This document shows positions 32,423 through 44,468 of a stretch of DNA of 64,000 nt, piece by piece. Under the pieces are notes generated by a model that searched no databases, was not told the origin of the DNA, and saw only the letters and a program-made list of their open reading frames with translations. The number at the start of each line of letters is the position of its first letter. Within the stretch, counting starts at the first letter, position 1. Source of the stretch: Pseudomonadota bacterium (GTDB lineage Bacteria; Pseudomonadota; Gammaproteobacteria; Steroidobacterales; Steroidobacteraceae); the NCBI GenBank assembly GCA_963204835.1, contig CAUJHJ010000020.1, forward strand, positions 62,001 through 126,000. Reading direction: 5' to 3'. The position numbers and the translations under genes were made by a program.

Positions 32423-32447
32423 GCGCCTCCTGCCCTACAATCGACCG

Positions 32448-32768
32448 ATGGACCTGACCGAAAGACAGCGCAAGCACCTGCGGGGCCTCGCGCATCCCTT
32501 GAACCCCGTCATTCTAGTGGGCGGCGACGGCCTCACCGAGGGCGTGATCGCCGAAACCGCCCGCGCGCTGCACGACCATGAACTCATCAAGGTGAAGGTC
32601 CGTGGCGCGGAGCGCGCCGACCGCGACGCGATGCTCGAGCGGCTCGCGGCCGCCACGCAGAGCGCCCTTGTCACCCGCATCGGCCATGTCGCGGTGCTCT
32701 ACCGGCCGCGCCCCGGCAACCCGAAGGTCGTGATCCCGGACGCCCCAGGCCCTGCCGGTCAGACGTAG
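32448..32768 (+). CDS. yhbY: YhbY-family ribosome assembly RNA-binding protein
   Basis: A 106-residue protein of the CRS1-YhbY domain family, a small IF3-C-like fold that binds pre-50S particles. The conserved segments are [49 protein letters not shown] and the C-terminal [13 protein letters not shown]. It is divergent from rlmE with only 25 bases between start codons, and its 3' end overlaps greA (convergent) by 10 bases. A TACAAT -10-like box ends 6 bases before the ATG, which suggests a leaderless mRNA. It is the only plus-strand gene between hrcA and pnp. Confidence 0.94.
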   Translation: MDLTERQRKHLRGLAHPLNPVILVGGDGLTEGVIAETARALHDHELIKVKVRGAERADRDAMLERLAAATQSALVTRIGHVAVLYRPRPGNPKVVIPDAPGPAGQT

Positions 32769-33231
32769 CGGATCGCGACGATCTCGAACGAGCGGTTGCC
32801 ACCCGGCGCCGTCACCACGACCACGTCTCCTTCGGACTTGCCGACGAGCGCCCGGGCGATGGGCGAGGTGATCGAGATGCGGCCGGCGCGGATGTCGGCT
32901 TCGTCTTCGCCGACGATCGCATAAGTCACGCGCTTGCCGTCCTCCTCGCCCTCGAGCTCGACGGTGGCGCCGAACACCACCCGCGAGGGATCGGAGATCT
33001 TCGTCGGGTCGATGATTTCGCAGGCCGAGAGCTTCGACTCGATCTCGTTGATGCGCCCCTCGATGAAGCCCTGCTGTTCGCGCGCGGCATGGTATTCGGC
33101 ATTCTCGGACAGGTCGCCGTGGCTGCGCGCCTCGGCGATCGCCTTGATCACCCGCGGGCGCTCTTCCGACTTCAGGCGCTTCAGTTCCTCCCGCAGCTGC
33201 TCCGCGCCGCGCAAGGTCATCGGTGTCCGTT

Positions 33232-33235
<4 letters not shown>
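32759..33235 (-). CDS. greA: Transcription elongation factor GreA
   Basis: GreA rescues backtracked RNA polymerase by stimulating transcript cleavage. The 158-residue protein has the N-terminal coiled-coil with the acidic tip ([27 protein letters not shown], where the D-L-S-E-N-A-E motif supplies the catalytic acidic pair) and the C-terminal FKBP-like domain ([23 protein letters not shown]). It begins inside the last codons of carB (4-base overlap), so it is the tail of the carAB-greA operon. Confidence 0.98.
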
Positions 33236-36456
<3,221 letters not shown>

Positions 36457-36457
36457 G

Positions 36458-37615
36458 TCAGGACACCCGCTGGCGCAGCTGGTTCTGCAGGCGCCGCACC
36501 ATGAGCTGGGAGAAGTGCTGGAAGAGCGGCCGCATGTCGTGCGGCCCGGGGCTCGCCTCCGGATGCCCCTGGAAGCCGAACACGGGCTTGTCGACCCACT
36601 CGAGCCCCTGCAGCGTGCCGTCGAACAGCGAACGGTGCGTCGCGCGCACGTTCGCGGGCAGCGTCGCTTCGTCGACCGCAAACCCGTGGTTCTGGCTCGT
36701 GATCATCACCCGGCCCGTATCGAGTTCCTGGACCGGGTGGTTCGCGCCGCGGTGGCCGAATTTCATCTTGAGCGTGCTCGCGCCGCAGGCGAGGCCGAGC
36801 AGCTGGTGCCCGAGGCAGATGCCGAAGACCGGCAGGTCGGTCTCGAGCAGGCGGCGCACCGCTTCGATGGCGTAGCTGCAGGGCTCGGGGTCGCCGGGAC
36901 CGTTCGAGAGGAACACGCCATCCGGCGCGAGCGCGAGCACTTCCTCGGCGCTGGTCTGCGCCGGCACCACCGTCATGCGGCAGCCGTGGTCGGCGAGCAT
37001 GCGCAGGATGTTGCGCTTCACGCCGAAATCGTAGGCGACGACGTGCAGGCGCTGGTGCGCGCGCAGCGCACGCTGCCCCGACGCGTCCCACAGCGAACCT
37101 TCGTTCCACTGGTAGCTGCGCTTGGTGCTGACGACCTTCGCGAGGTCCATGCCCTTCAAGCCGGGGAACTTGCCGGCGGCGCGCACCGCGGTCGCGGGAT
37201 CGATCTTCTCGCCGGTCATGATGCAGCCGGCCTGTGCGCCGCGCTCGCGCAGGATGCGCGTCAGCTTGCGCGTGTCGATGCCGGCGATGGCGACCGTCTT
37301 CGAGCGTTCGAGGAATTCGGAGAGTGTGTCGACTGCGCGCCAGCTCGAGGCGGCGAGCGGCAGGTCGCGGATCACGAGGCCGGATGCGTGGACGAGCGCC
37401 GACTCGAGGTCTTCCGGCGTCGTGCCCGTGTTGCCGATGTGCGGATAAGTGAAAGTGACGATCTGGCGCGAATAGGAGGGGTCGGTGAGGACCTCCTGGT
37501 AACCCGTCATCGCGGTATTGAAAACAACTTCGCCGGTGGTATTGCCCTTGGCTCCGATGGACTGGCCGCGGAAGATCGTTCAATCCGCCACCGCCAGAAC
37601 TGCGGGAACGCACAC
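36458..37615 (-). CDS. carA: Carbamoyl-phosphate synthase small subunit, reading frame interrupted by TGA at codon 12
   Basis: Glutaminase subunit that feeds ammonia to CarB. From the ATG at 37510 the frame is intact for 350 residues: [49 protein letters not shown] (nucleophile Cys) and [17 protein letters not shown] [13 protein letters not shown] with the catalytic His and Glu. CarA proteins normally have about 35 more N-terminal residues, and these are encoded just upstream in the same frame from a GTG at 37615 ([11 protein letters not shown], then [12 protein letters not shown], then EVVFNTA). Codon 12, where the family has Gly in the D-G-T motif, is TGA (37582-37580); a single base change from GGA. 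Either the gene is damaged, expression restarts at 37510, or the base is a sequencing error. Confidence 0.9.
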
Positions 37616-37799
37616 CAAATCTTTCCCCTGCTCACAAGCACAAAGCGGGAGGAGTACTTTCGAACTGCCTCCCGCCTTGCACGGACTAACCCGACAATCG
37701 GATTACGCGCAAAGTTTAAGGTCCACGGCCCGGGGTGTCCATGCGAAATCGGGCTGCAGAGTTCTCCACCGAAACTGAGATGGCTTTGCGATTTCCAGT
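37616..37799 (-). promoter_or_regulatory. carAB leader region with a terminator-like hairpin
   Basis: The 184 bases between dapB and carA contain no gene. On the minus strand there is an 8-bp stem GCGGGAGG/CCTCCCGC (37675-37645, 15-base loop) followed by the T-rich TTTGTGCTTGTG, which resembles a weak attenuator about 30 bases before the carA GTG. A tiny ORF of 8 codons (ATG at 37742, TAA at 37718-37716) precedes it but lacks a ribosome-binding site. Leader-based control of carAB by pyrimidines or arginine is known in relatives; here it is only a suggestion. Confidence 0.35.
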
Positions 37800-38549
37800 C
37801 TAACTTACTGATTTTATTCCAAGCACGTCCCGCATGGTGTACTGCCCCGGCCGCTGTGCGGCGAGCCAGACGGCTGCCCGGAGCGCCCCGCGGGCGAAAA
37901 TCGCCCGGTCCGTCGCCCGGTGGCCGAGCGACAACTCTTCTCCCGACGCGAGGAAGCGCACCGTGTGCTCGCCCACGAGGTCCCCGCCACGCACCACCGC
38001 GTAGTCGACGGTGCCCTGGCGTTCCGCCGATACCGCGCGGCCGAGCGCCAGCGCCGTCCCGGACGGTGCGTCCTTCTTCGCCCGGTGATGCGCCTCGACG
38101 ACCGACACGTCGAACTCGTCCGGCAGCGCCGCCGCGGCGCGGCGCACGAGATCGAGCAGCAGCGTGACACCGAGGCTCGTGTTCGGCGCAACGAGCAGCG
38201 GGATGCGCTGCGCCGCGCGGGCGAGGTCCGCCTCGATGCCCTCGGGCAGGCCCGTGGTGCCGAGCACCAGCGGCACGCGCGCGAGCGCGCACTGGTCCAC
38301 GTGATCGCGCGCCGCCTGCGGAGATGAAAAATCGATCACCGCCTGCGCGCCCGCGAGCGCAGCGCCGAGGTTGCTCGTGACAGGCACGCCGATGCGGCGC
38401 ACGCCGGCCATCTCGCCCGCGTCCTGGCCCACGGCCGCGCTGCGTGCCGAGGCGACCACGGCGCTTGCCTCCACGCTGCAGGCGGCGGCATTGGCCACCA
38501 GCGCACGGCCCATGCGGCCGGAACCGCCGACGATGACGACCCGCGTCAA
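37800..38549 (-). CDS. dapB: 4-hydroxy-tetrahydrodipicolinate reductase
   Basis: Second committed step of lysine and diaminopimelate synthesis, NAD(P)H-dependent. The 249-residue protein shows [15 protein letters not shown] (Rossmann loop), [38 protein letters not shown], and the signature [21 protein letters not shown] with the catalytic His and Lys. Translation starts at a TTG at 38549 that overlaps the dnaJ stop (TTGA), so it is coupled to dnaJ. Confidence 0.96.
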   Translation of the reverse strand: MTRVVIVGGSGRMGRALVANAAACSVEASAVVASARSAAVGQDAGEMAGVRRIGVPVTSNLGAALAGAQAVIDFSSPQAARDHVDQCALARVPLVLGTTGLPEGIEADLARAAQRIPLLVAPNTSLGVTLLLDLVRRAAAALPDEFDVSVVEAHHRAKKDAPSGTALALGRAVSAERQGTVDYAVVRGGDLVGEHTVRFLASGEELSLGHRATDRAIFARGALRAAVWLAAQRPGQYTMRDVLGIKSVS

Positions 38550-39694
38550 GCGTCACCCGTGAAGAAGCTCTTCACGCCCTCGAAGAAGGATTTCTCGCGC
38601 GGCGTATGCCGTTGGCCGCCCTGCCGCAGGGACTCGTCGAGGCGCTTCACGAGCTCGCGCTGCTCCGCGGTGAGTTTTACCGGCGTTTCTACCACGACGC
38701 GGCAGAACAGGTCACCCCGCGCGCCGCCGCGCACGGGCTTGACGCCCTTGTCCCGCAGGCGAAAGACGCGCCCCGACTGCGTCTCGGCGGGAATCTTGAG
38801 CGATACATGGCCGTCGAGCGTCGGCACTTCGACGGCGCCGCCGAGGGCCGCCGTCGCGAAGCCGATCGGGACCTCGCAGGACAGGTGTGCGCCGTCGCGC
38901 TCGAAGATCGGGTGCTCCTTGACCGTGACCTCGACGTAGAGGTCGCCCGGCGGCCCGCCGTTGCGGCCGGCTTCGCCCTCCCCGCCGAGGCGGATACGGT
39001 CGCCCGTGTCGACACCGGCTGGCACCTTGACCGAGAGCTTCTTCACGCGCCGCACGCGCCCCTGCCCGAGGCAGGTATCGCAGGGATTCTTGATGATCTT
39101 GCCGCTGCCACGGCACTTCGGGCAGGCCTGCTGCAGCTGGAAGAAGCCCTGCGAGATGCGCACCTGGCCGCTGCCGTGGCAGGTCTCGCAAGTCACCGGG
39201 GTGGAGCCCTTCGCCGCGCCGCTGCCGTGGCAGGTCTCGCACTCGGCGAGTTTCGGGATCTCGACCTCCACCGACTTGCCGAAGACCGCCTCGTGCAGGT
39301 CGAGTTCGAGACCGTAGCGCAGGTCGGCGCCGCGATAGACCTGGGACCGCCCGCCGCCGCGGCGGCCACCGCCGAAGATGTCGCCAAACACGTCGCCGAA
39401 GACGTCGCCGAATGCGTCCCCGGGATGGAAACCCCCTGCCCCACCCGGCCCGCCGCCCAGGCGTGCGGCGTCGATGCCTGCATGGCCGAACTGGTCGTAG
39501 GTCGCGCGCTTCTGGGCATCGGAGAGAACCTCGTAGGCTTCCTTCGCCTCCTTGAATTTCTCCTCGGCCTCCTTGTCGCCCGGGTTGCGGTCGGGGTGGA
39601 ATTTCATCGCGAGGCGGCGGTAGGCCTTCTTGATGTCGGCCTCACCCGAGTTCTTCGCTACCCCGAGCACCTGGTAATAGTCGCGTTTCGACAT
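38546..39694 (-). CDS. dnaJ: Chaperone protein DnaJ
   Basis: Hsp40 co-chaperone that delivers substrates to DnaK and stimulates its ATPase. The 382-residue protein has the J domain ([41 protein letters not shown] motif at about 33-35), a Gly/Phe-rich linker ([22 protein letters not shown]), the four zinc-binding CxxCxGxG repeats ([29 protein letters not shown] with preceding Cys) and the C-terminal substrate-binding domains. ATG at 39694. Confidence 0.98.
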   Translation of the reverse strand: MSKRDYYQVLGVAKNSGEADIKKAYRRLAMKFHPDRNPGDKEAEEKFKEAKEAYEVLSDAQKRATYDQFGHAGIDAARLGGGPGGAGGFHPGDAFGDVFGDVFGDIFGGGRRGGGRSQVYRGADLRYGLELDLHEAVFGKSVEVEIPKLAECETCHGSGAAKGSTPVTCETCHGSGQVRISQGFFQLQQACPKCRGSGKIIKNPCDTCLGQGRVRRVKKLSVKVPAGVDTGDRIRLGGEGEAGRNGGPPGDLYVEVTVKEHPIFERDGAHLSCEVPIGFATAALGGAVEVPTLDGHVSLKIPAETQSGRVFRLRDKGVKPVRGGARGDLFCRVVVETPVKLTAEQRELVKRLDESLRQGGQRHTPREKSFFEGVKSFFTGDA

Positions 39695-39717
39695 GCGTTT
39701 CCTGCTCGTACACCAAA

Positions 39718-39747
39718 GCCGCCGCGCACCCGTGGGCACGCGGCGGC
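39718..39747 (-). terminator. GC-rich hairpin between dnaK and dnaJ
   Basis: Minus strand: a 9-bp stem GCCGCCGCG/CGCGGCGGC with a 12-base loop, followed by TTTGG. The T run is too short for an efficient terminator. It more likely attenuates transcription into dnaJ or protects the dnaK mRNA end, giving more DnaK than DnaJ. Confidence 0.45.
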
Positions 39748-39772
39748 CGGATCGGTCCCGATGGGCCGCCTC

Positions 39773-41725
39773 TTACGACGCCTTGCGGCCCTTGTCCTTC
39801 ACTTCCTCGAACTCGGCGTCGACGACATCGCCCTCGGCACCCTTGGGCGCATCGCCCGGGGCAGCGCCATCGCCCGCGCCCGCGGCGTCGCCGGCCGCGG
39901 CGCCTTCCGACGCGGCATAGGCCTGCTGCGCGATCGCGGCCGACGCTTGGCCGAGCGCCTCGAGCTTCTTGTCGATCGCCGCCTTGTCGTCGCCCTTGAG
40001 CGCGGCACGCAGGTCGGACAGCGCCGACTCGACCTTGGCGCGCTCGCCGGCATCGACCTTCTCGCCGAGGTCGGCGAGCGACTTCTCGACGGCGTGGATC
40101 ATCTGCTCGGCGCGGTTGCGCGTCTCGACGAGCTCGCGGAACTTGCGGTCTTCCTCGGCGTGCGCCTCGGCGTCGCGCACCATGCGCTTGATCTCGTCCT
40201 CGGTGAGGCCGCTCGAGGCCTTGATGACGATTTTCTGCTCCTTGCCGGTGGCCTTGTCCTTCGCCGACACGTGCAGGATGCCGTTCGCGTCGATGTCGAA
40301 GGTGACCTCGACCTGCGGCATGCCGCGCGGCGCCGGCGGCAGGTCCGACAGGTCGAACTTGCCGAGCGACTTGTTGTCGCCCGCCCGGTCGCGCTCGCCC
40401 TGCAGCACGTGGATCGTGACGGCCGTCTGGTTGTCGTCGGCGGTCGAGAACACCTGCGAGGTCTTCGTGGGGATCGTGGTGTTCTTCTCGATCAGCTTGG
40501 TCATGATGCCGCCGAGCGTCTCGATGCCGAGCGACAGCGGCGTCACGTCGAGCAGCAGCACGTCCTTCACTTCGCCGGCGAGCACGCCCGCCTGGATCGA
40601 AGCGCCGACCGCGACCGCCTCGTCGGGGTTGACGTCCTTGCGCGGCTCCTTGCCGAAGAAGTCCTTCACGTACTTCTGCACGAGCGGCATGCGCGTCTGG
40701 CCACCGACCAGGATCACCTCGGAGACTTCCGAGGCCGACAGGCCCGCGTCCTTGAGCGCGACCTTGCAGGGGTCGATCGTGCGCTTGACGAGATCCTCGA
40801 CCAGCGACTCGAGCTTCGCGCGCGTGAGCTTGATGTTCAGGTGCTTCGGGCCCGAGGCGTCGGCCGTGATGTACGGCAGGTTGATGTCGGTCTGCTGGCT
40901 CGAGGACAGCTCGATCTTCGCCTTCTCGGCCGCTTCCTTCAGGCGCTGCATCGCGAGCGGATCCTTGCGCACATCGACGCCGGATTCCTTCAGGAACTCG
41001 TCCGCGAGGAAATGGATGATCTTGAGGTCGAAGTCCTCGCCGCCGAGGAAGGTGTCACCGTTGGTCGAGAGCACCTCGAACTGGCGCTCGCCGTCGACCG
41101 CGGCGATCTCGATGATCGAGACGTCGAAGGTGCCGCCGCCGAGGTCGTACACGGCGATCTTGCGATCGCCCCCGTCCTTGTCGAGGCCGTAGGCGAGCGC
41201 GGCCGCGGTCGGTTCGTTGATGATCCTCTTCACTGTCAAGCCCGCGATGCGGCCGGCGTCCTTGGTCGCCTGGCGCTGCGAGTCGTTGAAATACGCGGGC
41301 ACCGTGATGACGGCCTCGGTGACTTCCTCGCCGAGATAGTCCTCCGCGGTCTTCTTCATCTTCATGAGGACGCGCGCGGAGACTTCCGGCGGCGCCATCT
41401 TCTTGCCGTGGGCCTCGACCCAGGCATCGCCGTTGTCCGCCTTCACGATCCGGTAGGGGACCATGCCGACGTCCTTCTGGACGACCTGGTCGCCGAACTT
41501 GCGGCCGATCAGGCGCTTGACCGCGAACAGCGTGTTCTGCGGGTTGGTGACCGCCTGGCGCTTGGCCGACTGGCCGACCAGCACCTCGTCGTCCTTGGTG
41601 AACGCGACGATGGACGGGGTCGTGCGATCGCCCTCGCTGTTCTCGATCACGCGCGCCTTGCCGCCTTCCATGACCGCAACGCACGAATTGGTCGTGCCGA
41701 GGTCGATGCCGATTACCTTGCCCAT
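39773..41725 (-). CDS. dnaK: Chaperone protein DnaK (Hsp70)
   Basis: ATP-dependent chaperone. The 650-residue protein has [22 protein letters not shown], the phosphate-binding [28 protein letters not shown] and the linker [19 protein letters not shown], then the substrate-binding domain and a C-terminal Ala/Gly-rich tail ending with the conserved DAEFEEVKD. The start ATG at 41725 is preceded by an RpoH-type promoter located at the end of grpE. Confidence 0.98.
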   Translation of the reverse strand: MGKVIGIDLGTTNSCVAVMEGGKARVIENSEGDRTTPSIVAFTKDDEVLVGQSAKRQAVTNPQNTLFAVKRLIGRKFGDQVVQKDVGMVPYRIVKADNGDAWVEAHGKKMAPPEVSARVLMKMKKTAEDYLGEEVTEAVITVPAYFNDSQRQATKDAGRIAGLTVKRIINEPTAAALAYGLDKDGGDRKIAVYDLGGGTFDVSIIEIAAVDGERQFEVLSTNGDTFLGGEDFDLKIIHFLADEFLKESGVDVRKDPLAMQRLKEAAEKAKIELSSSQQTDINLPYITADASGPKHLNIKLTRAKLESLVEDLVKRTIDPCKVALKDAGLSASEVSEVILVGGQTRMPLVQKYVKDFFGKEPRKDVNPDEAVAVGASIQAGVLAGEVKDVLLLDVTPLSLGIETLGGIMTKLIEKNTTIPTKTSQVFSTADDNQTAVTIHVLQGERDRAGDNKSLGKFDLSDLPPAPRGMPQVEVTFDIDANGILHVSAKDKATGKEQKIVIKASSGLTEDEIKRMVRDAEAHAEEDRKFRELVETRNRAEQMIHAVEKSLADLGEKVDAGERAKVESALSDLRAALKGDDKAAIDKKLEALGQASAAIAQQAYAASEGAAAGDAAGAGDGAAPGDAPKGAEGDVVDAEFEEVKDKGRKAS

Positions 41726-41767
41726 GTCTGTCTCCGCGAATCGTTGGCTGAAAATCCTGTCCCCTAG

Positions 41768-41794
41768 ATGGGGACCCTCCCGTGCCGAATCAAG
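41768..41794 (-). promoter_or_regulatory. RpoH (sigma32)-type promoter for dnaK
   Basis: Minus strand: CTTGATT (41794-41788), 14 bases, CCCCAT (41773-41768) followed by CTA. This matches the sigma32 pattern CTTGAAA-N(13-15)-CCCCATnT well in sequence and spacing. The -35 part overlaps the grpE stop codon. It is followed about 40 bases later by the dnaK start. Confidence 0.75.
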
Positions 41795-42335
41795 CCGCCT
41801 CGCCCGGCGCCTTGGCGACAATCACCCGGGCCGGGCGCAGCAACCGGCCGTTGAGCGCGTAGCCGCGCTGGACGACGGTGAGCACCGAGTCGGGCTCGGC
41901 GGTCGCCGAGGGTTGCGCCAGCATCGCCTCGTGCTGCGTCGGGTCGAAGGGTTCGCCCACGGGGTTCAATTCGACGATGCCGAGCCGCTCGAAGGCCTTC
42001 GCCAGCAGTCGCTGGGTGGCGAGCTGGCCCGCCGCGAGGCTGTCGCGATCGGCGGTCGGGGCATTCTCGACTGCGAGATCGAGGCCCTCCTTCACCGGCA
42101 GCAGCTCCTGCGCAAAGCGCTCGAGCCCGTAACGGTTGGCCGCCTCGATGTCGCGCTGCGCGCGCTTGCGCACGTTTTCCATTTCCGCGACGCTGCGCAG
42201 GAACTGGTCGTGGCTCTGCTTCGCGCGGGTTTCCGCCGCTTCGAGCTGCGCCTGCAGCTCCCCGATCGAAATCCCGCCCGCCGCGCCGTTCTGGGGCGCA
42301 GCCGCTTCCGGCGTACCGGTGTCCGCTTCGGCCAT
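41790..42335 (-). CDS. grpE: Nucleotide exchange factor GrpE
   Basis: Exchanges ADP for ATP on DnaK. The 181-residue protein has the long dimerising helix ([67 protein letters not shown]) and the beta-wing domain ([46 protein letters not shown]). I prefer the ATG at 42335 (ribosome-binding site GAGGAAGG) over an adjacent TTG at 42338. Confidence 0.97.
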   Translation of the reverse strand: MAEADTGTPEAAAPQNGAAGGISIGELQAQLEAAETRAKQSHDQFLRSVAEMENVRKRAQRDIEAANRYGLERFAQELLPVKEGLDLAVENAPTADRDSLAAGQLATQRLLAKAFERLGIVELNPVGEPFDPTQHEAMLAQPSATAEPDSVLTVVQRGYALNGRLLRPARVIVAKAPGEAA

Positions 42336-42378
42336 CAATACCTTCCTCGAATCAATTAGTTACGGCTTCGCGCCCGTT

Positions 42379-42405
42379 ATGGGGGCTCAGCGGCGGGAAT
42401 TCAAG
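42379..42405 (-). promoter_or_regulatory. RpoH (sigma32)-type promoter for grpE
   Basis: Minus strand: CTTGAAT (42405-42399), 14 bases, CCCCAT (42384-42379) followed by AAC. This is close to the sigma32 consensus with ideal spacing. The -35 lies inside the last codons of hrcA. The predicted transcription start is about 30-40 bases before the grpE ATG. Confidence 0.8.
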
Positions 42406-43445
42406 GCCGCGCCGAGCAATTTGGCCGTGAGATCGACGATCGGGATCACCCGCTCGTAGGCCATGCGCGTGGGGCCGATCACCCCGAGCACCCCGACCAC
42501 TTCATTGTCGGCGGAATAAGGCGCCGTGACGACGCTGCAATCGTCGAGGATCTGGAAGCCCGACTCGTGGCCGATGAAGATCCGCACGCCATCGGCCTTG
42601 AGGCTCTGGTCCAGCAGGTGCAGGAAGTCACGCTTCTCGTTGAACGCCTCGAAAAGCCGCCGCAGGCGCTCGACGCTCGCCAGTTCCGCGACGCCCATCA
42701 GGTTCGTTTCGCCGGCAATCACGTACTCGAGCTGGCCGCCCTCGGCGGCGCTGAACACCTGCTGGGCGACCGAGATCGCGCTGCCCATGACCTCGTTAAG
42801 GTGCTCGCGCGTTTCCTTCAGCTGCCGCAGGATTTCCTGCCGTCCCTGCGACAGGGTCCGGCCGCGGAACTGCTCGGTCAGGAAGTTCGCGGCCCGCTTC
42901 AGCTCGTCCGGCGAAAAATGGCGCCCCGCCTGGATGATGTGGTTCTGCACCTCGCGGTCGTTGAAGACCATGATCACGAGGATGCGGTTCTCGGAAAGCC
43001 CCACGAATTCGACCTGGGAGACCGCCTGAACCTGCGCGCGCGGCAGCGTGACGACCCCCGCGAGATGGGTGACGCTCGACAGCAGGCGCGAGGCCGCGGC
43101 GACCAGCGTCTTGGTGTCGTCGCTGCCGGACGCCAGCTCGCGGTTCATCTCGGCGACGTCGGCCGTGCCGAGCGGCTGCACCTTGAGCAGCGAATCGACG
43201 AAGAAACGGTAGCCCTTGTCGGTCGGGATGCGGCCGGCCGAGGTATGCGGCGAGGCGACGAATCCGAGCGCCTCGAGGTCGGCCATCACGTTGCGGATGG
43301 TCGCGGAGCTCAGCGCGAGCCCGGAGTCGCGCGACAGAGCGCGCGACCCGACGGGCTGGCCGTCGCGGATATAGCTCTCGACCAGCACCCGCAGCAGTTG
43401 CTGCGCGCGTTCGCCCAGCGGCTCGTCCCGTTGCTCTTGCGCCAT
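42387..43445 (-). CDS. hrcA: Heat-inducible transcriptional repressor HrcA
   Basis: HrcA classically represses chaperone operons by binding the CIRCE element. The 352-residue protein has an N-terminal winged helix (AQQLLRVLVESYIRDGQPVGSRALSRDSGLALSSATIRNVMADLEALGFVASPHTSAGRIPTDKGYRFFVDSLL) and the GAF-like effector domain ending GVLGVIGPTRMAYERVIPIVDLTAKLL. The ATG at 43445 is the likely start (MAQEQRDEPLGERA). No CIRCE inverted repeat (TTAGCACTC-N9-GAGTGCTAA) was found in front of hrcA, grpE, dnaK or dnaJ, so its targets here are unclear. Confidence 0.95.
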   Translation of the reverse strand: MAQEQRDEPLGERAQQLLRVLVESYIRDGQPVGSRALSRDSGLALSSATIRNVMADLEALGFVASPHTSAGRIPTDKGYRFFVDSLLKVQPLGTADVAEMNRELASGSDDTKTLVAAASRLLSSVTHLAGVVTLPRAQVQAVSQVEFVGLSENRILVIMVFNDREVQNHIIQAGRHFSPDELKRAANFLTEQFRGRTLSQGRQEILRQLKETREHLNEVMGSAISVAQQVFSAAEGGQLEYVIAGETNLMGVAELASVERLRRLFEAFNEKRDFLHLLDQSLKADGVRIFIGHESGFQILDDCSVVTAPYSADNEVVGVLGVIGPTRMAYERVIPIVDLTAKLLGAALNSRR

Positions 43446-43558
43446 GCCGATCCACGCTAGCGGAGATCGCAAAAGCGTGCAATCGGTGCACTATCCCCTC
43501 GTTGGCCCGACCGTCGCCGCATGTTAAAAAGGGCCGCATTGCCATGGCCCGGTGATGC

Positions 43559-44461
43559 ATGCCCAGCGCCCCTCGAACCTTTGCCCTGGTCGGCCGTTTT
43601 TCGGACCCGCGCGTTGCGGAAAGCGCCACCATCGCGGCCGCCCACCTCGCGGCGCGGGGCATCGCCACGCTCGTCGCCGCCGATGCGGAAGCCACCGCAT
43701 TCCACCCCGCCGCCGCCTCGATCGAGCGGGTCGCCGAACCCGAGCTCGCCGAGCGAGCCGAACTCGTGCTCGCGATCGGCGGGGACGGCACCCTGCTGTA
43801 CGCCGCCCGCCTGGTCGCGCACCGCGGCGTGCCGCTCCTCGGCATCAACCGCGGGCGGCTCGGCTTCCTCACCGACGTGCTGCCGCAGGACATCACCGCC
43901 TCGATCGACGCGGCGCTCGCCGGGGACTGCGATATCGACGAGCGGCCGCTGCTCGAGGCGCGCCTCGACCGCGCGGGCGGCGAGCGGCTGACGCAGCTCG
44001 CGCTCAACGACATCGTGATGCAGAAGCACGAGACCGGCCGCATGCTCGATTTCGAATCCTGGATCGACGGCCATTTCGTCAATTCCCACGGTGCCGACGG
44101 CGTCGTGGTGGCGAGCCCCACCGGCTCGACCGCCTACGCCCTCTCCTGCGGCGGCCCGATCGTCGCGCCGCAGCTCGATGTCGTGGTCGTGGCGCCGATC
44201 TGCCCGCACACGCTGTCCGACCGGCCGATCGTGATTTCCCGCCGTTCGGTCGTCGAGTTCCGGCTCATCGACCGGCCCGGCACCCGCGCGCACGTCTCGG
44301 TGGACGGCATCGTGCTCGCCGACCTGCTCGTCGGCGACCGGCTCGCCGTCGCTGCATCCGAGCTCGCGGTGCGCCTGCTGCACCCGAAGGGTTACGACTA
44401 CTACCGCCTGCTGCGCTCGAAGTTGCACTGGGGCCGCGGCGGCCACGCCCACCAGCGGTGA
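43559..44461 (+). CDS. nadK: NAD kinase
   Basis: Phosphorylates NAD+ to NADP+. The 300-residue protein shows the ATP-NAD kinase signature LVLAIGGDGTLLYAARL (about residue 75), the NAD-site LALNDIVMQK, and SPTGSTAYALSCGGPIVAPQLDVVVVAPICPHTLSDRPIVI. It starts 113 bases away from, and divergent to, hrcA, and recN follows 7 bases downstream; hrcA-nadK-recN is a conserved gammaproteobacterial trio. Confidence 0.97.
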   Translation: MPSAPRTFALVGRFSDPRVAESATIAAAHLAARGIATLVAADAEATAFHPAAASIERVAEPELAERAELVLAIGGDGTLLYAARLVAHRGVPLLGINRGRLGFLTDVLPQDITASIDAALAGDCDIDERPLLEARLDRAGGERLTQLALNDIVMQKHETGRMLDFESWIDGHFVNSHGADGVVVASPTGSTAYALSCGGPIVAPQLDVVVVAPICPHTLSDRPIVISRRSVVEFRLIDRPGTRAHVSVDGIVLADLLVGDRLAVAASELAVRLLHPKGYDYYRLLRSKLHWGRGGHAHQR

Positions 44462-44468
44462 CACCGAC

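Noticed and set aside
37580..37582. Recoding of TGA as Gly or selenocysteine in carA
   Set aside because: TGA is used as a normal stop in many genes here (for example the ATGA overlaps of nuo genes), and no selenocysteine hairpin follows; a mutation or sequencing error is simpler.
43446..43558. GTGCA-N5-TGCAC dyad before hrcA considered as CIRCE
   Set aside because: The arms and spacer do not match the CIRCE consensus; it is mentioned only as a possible altered operator.
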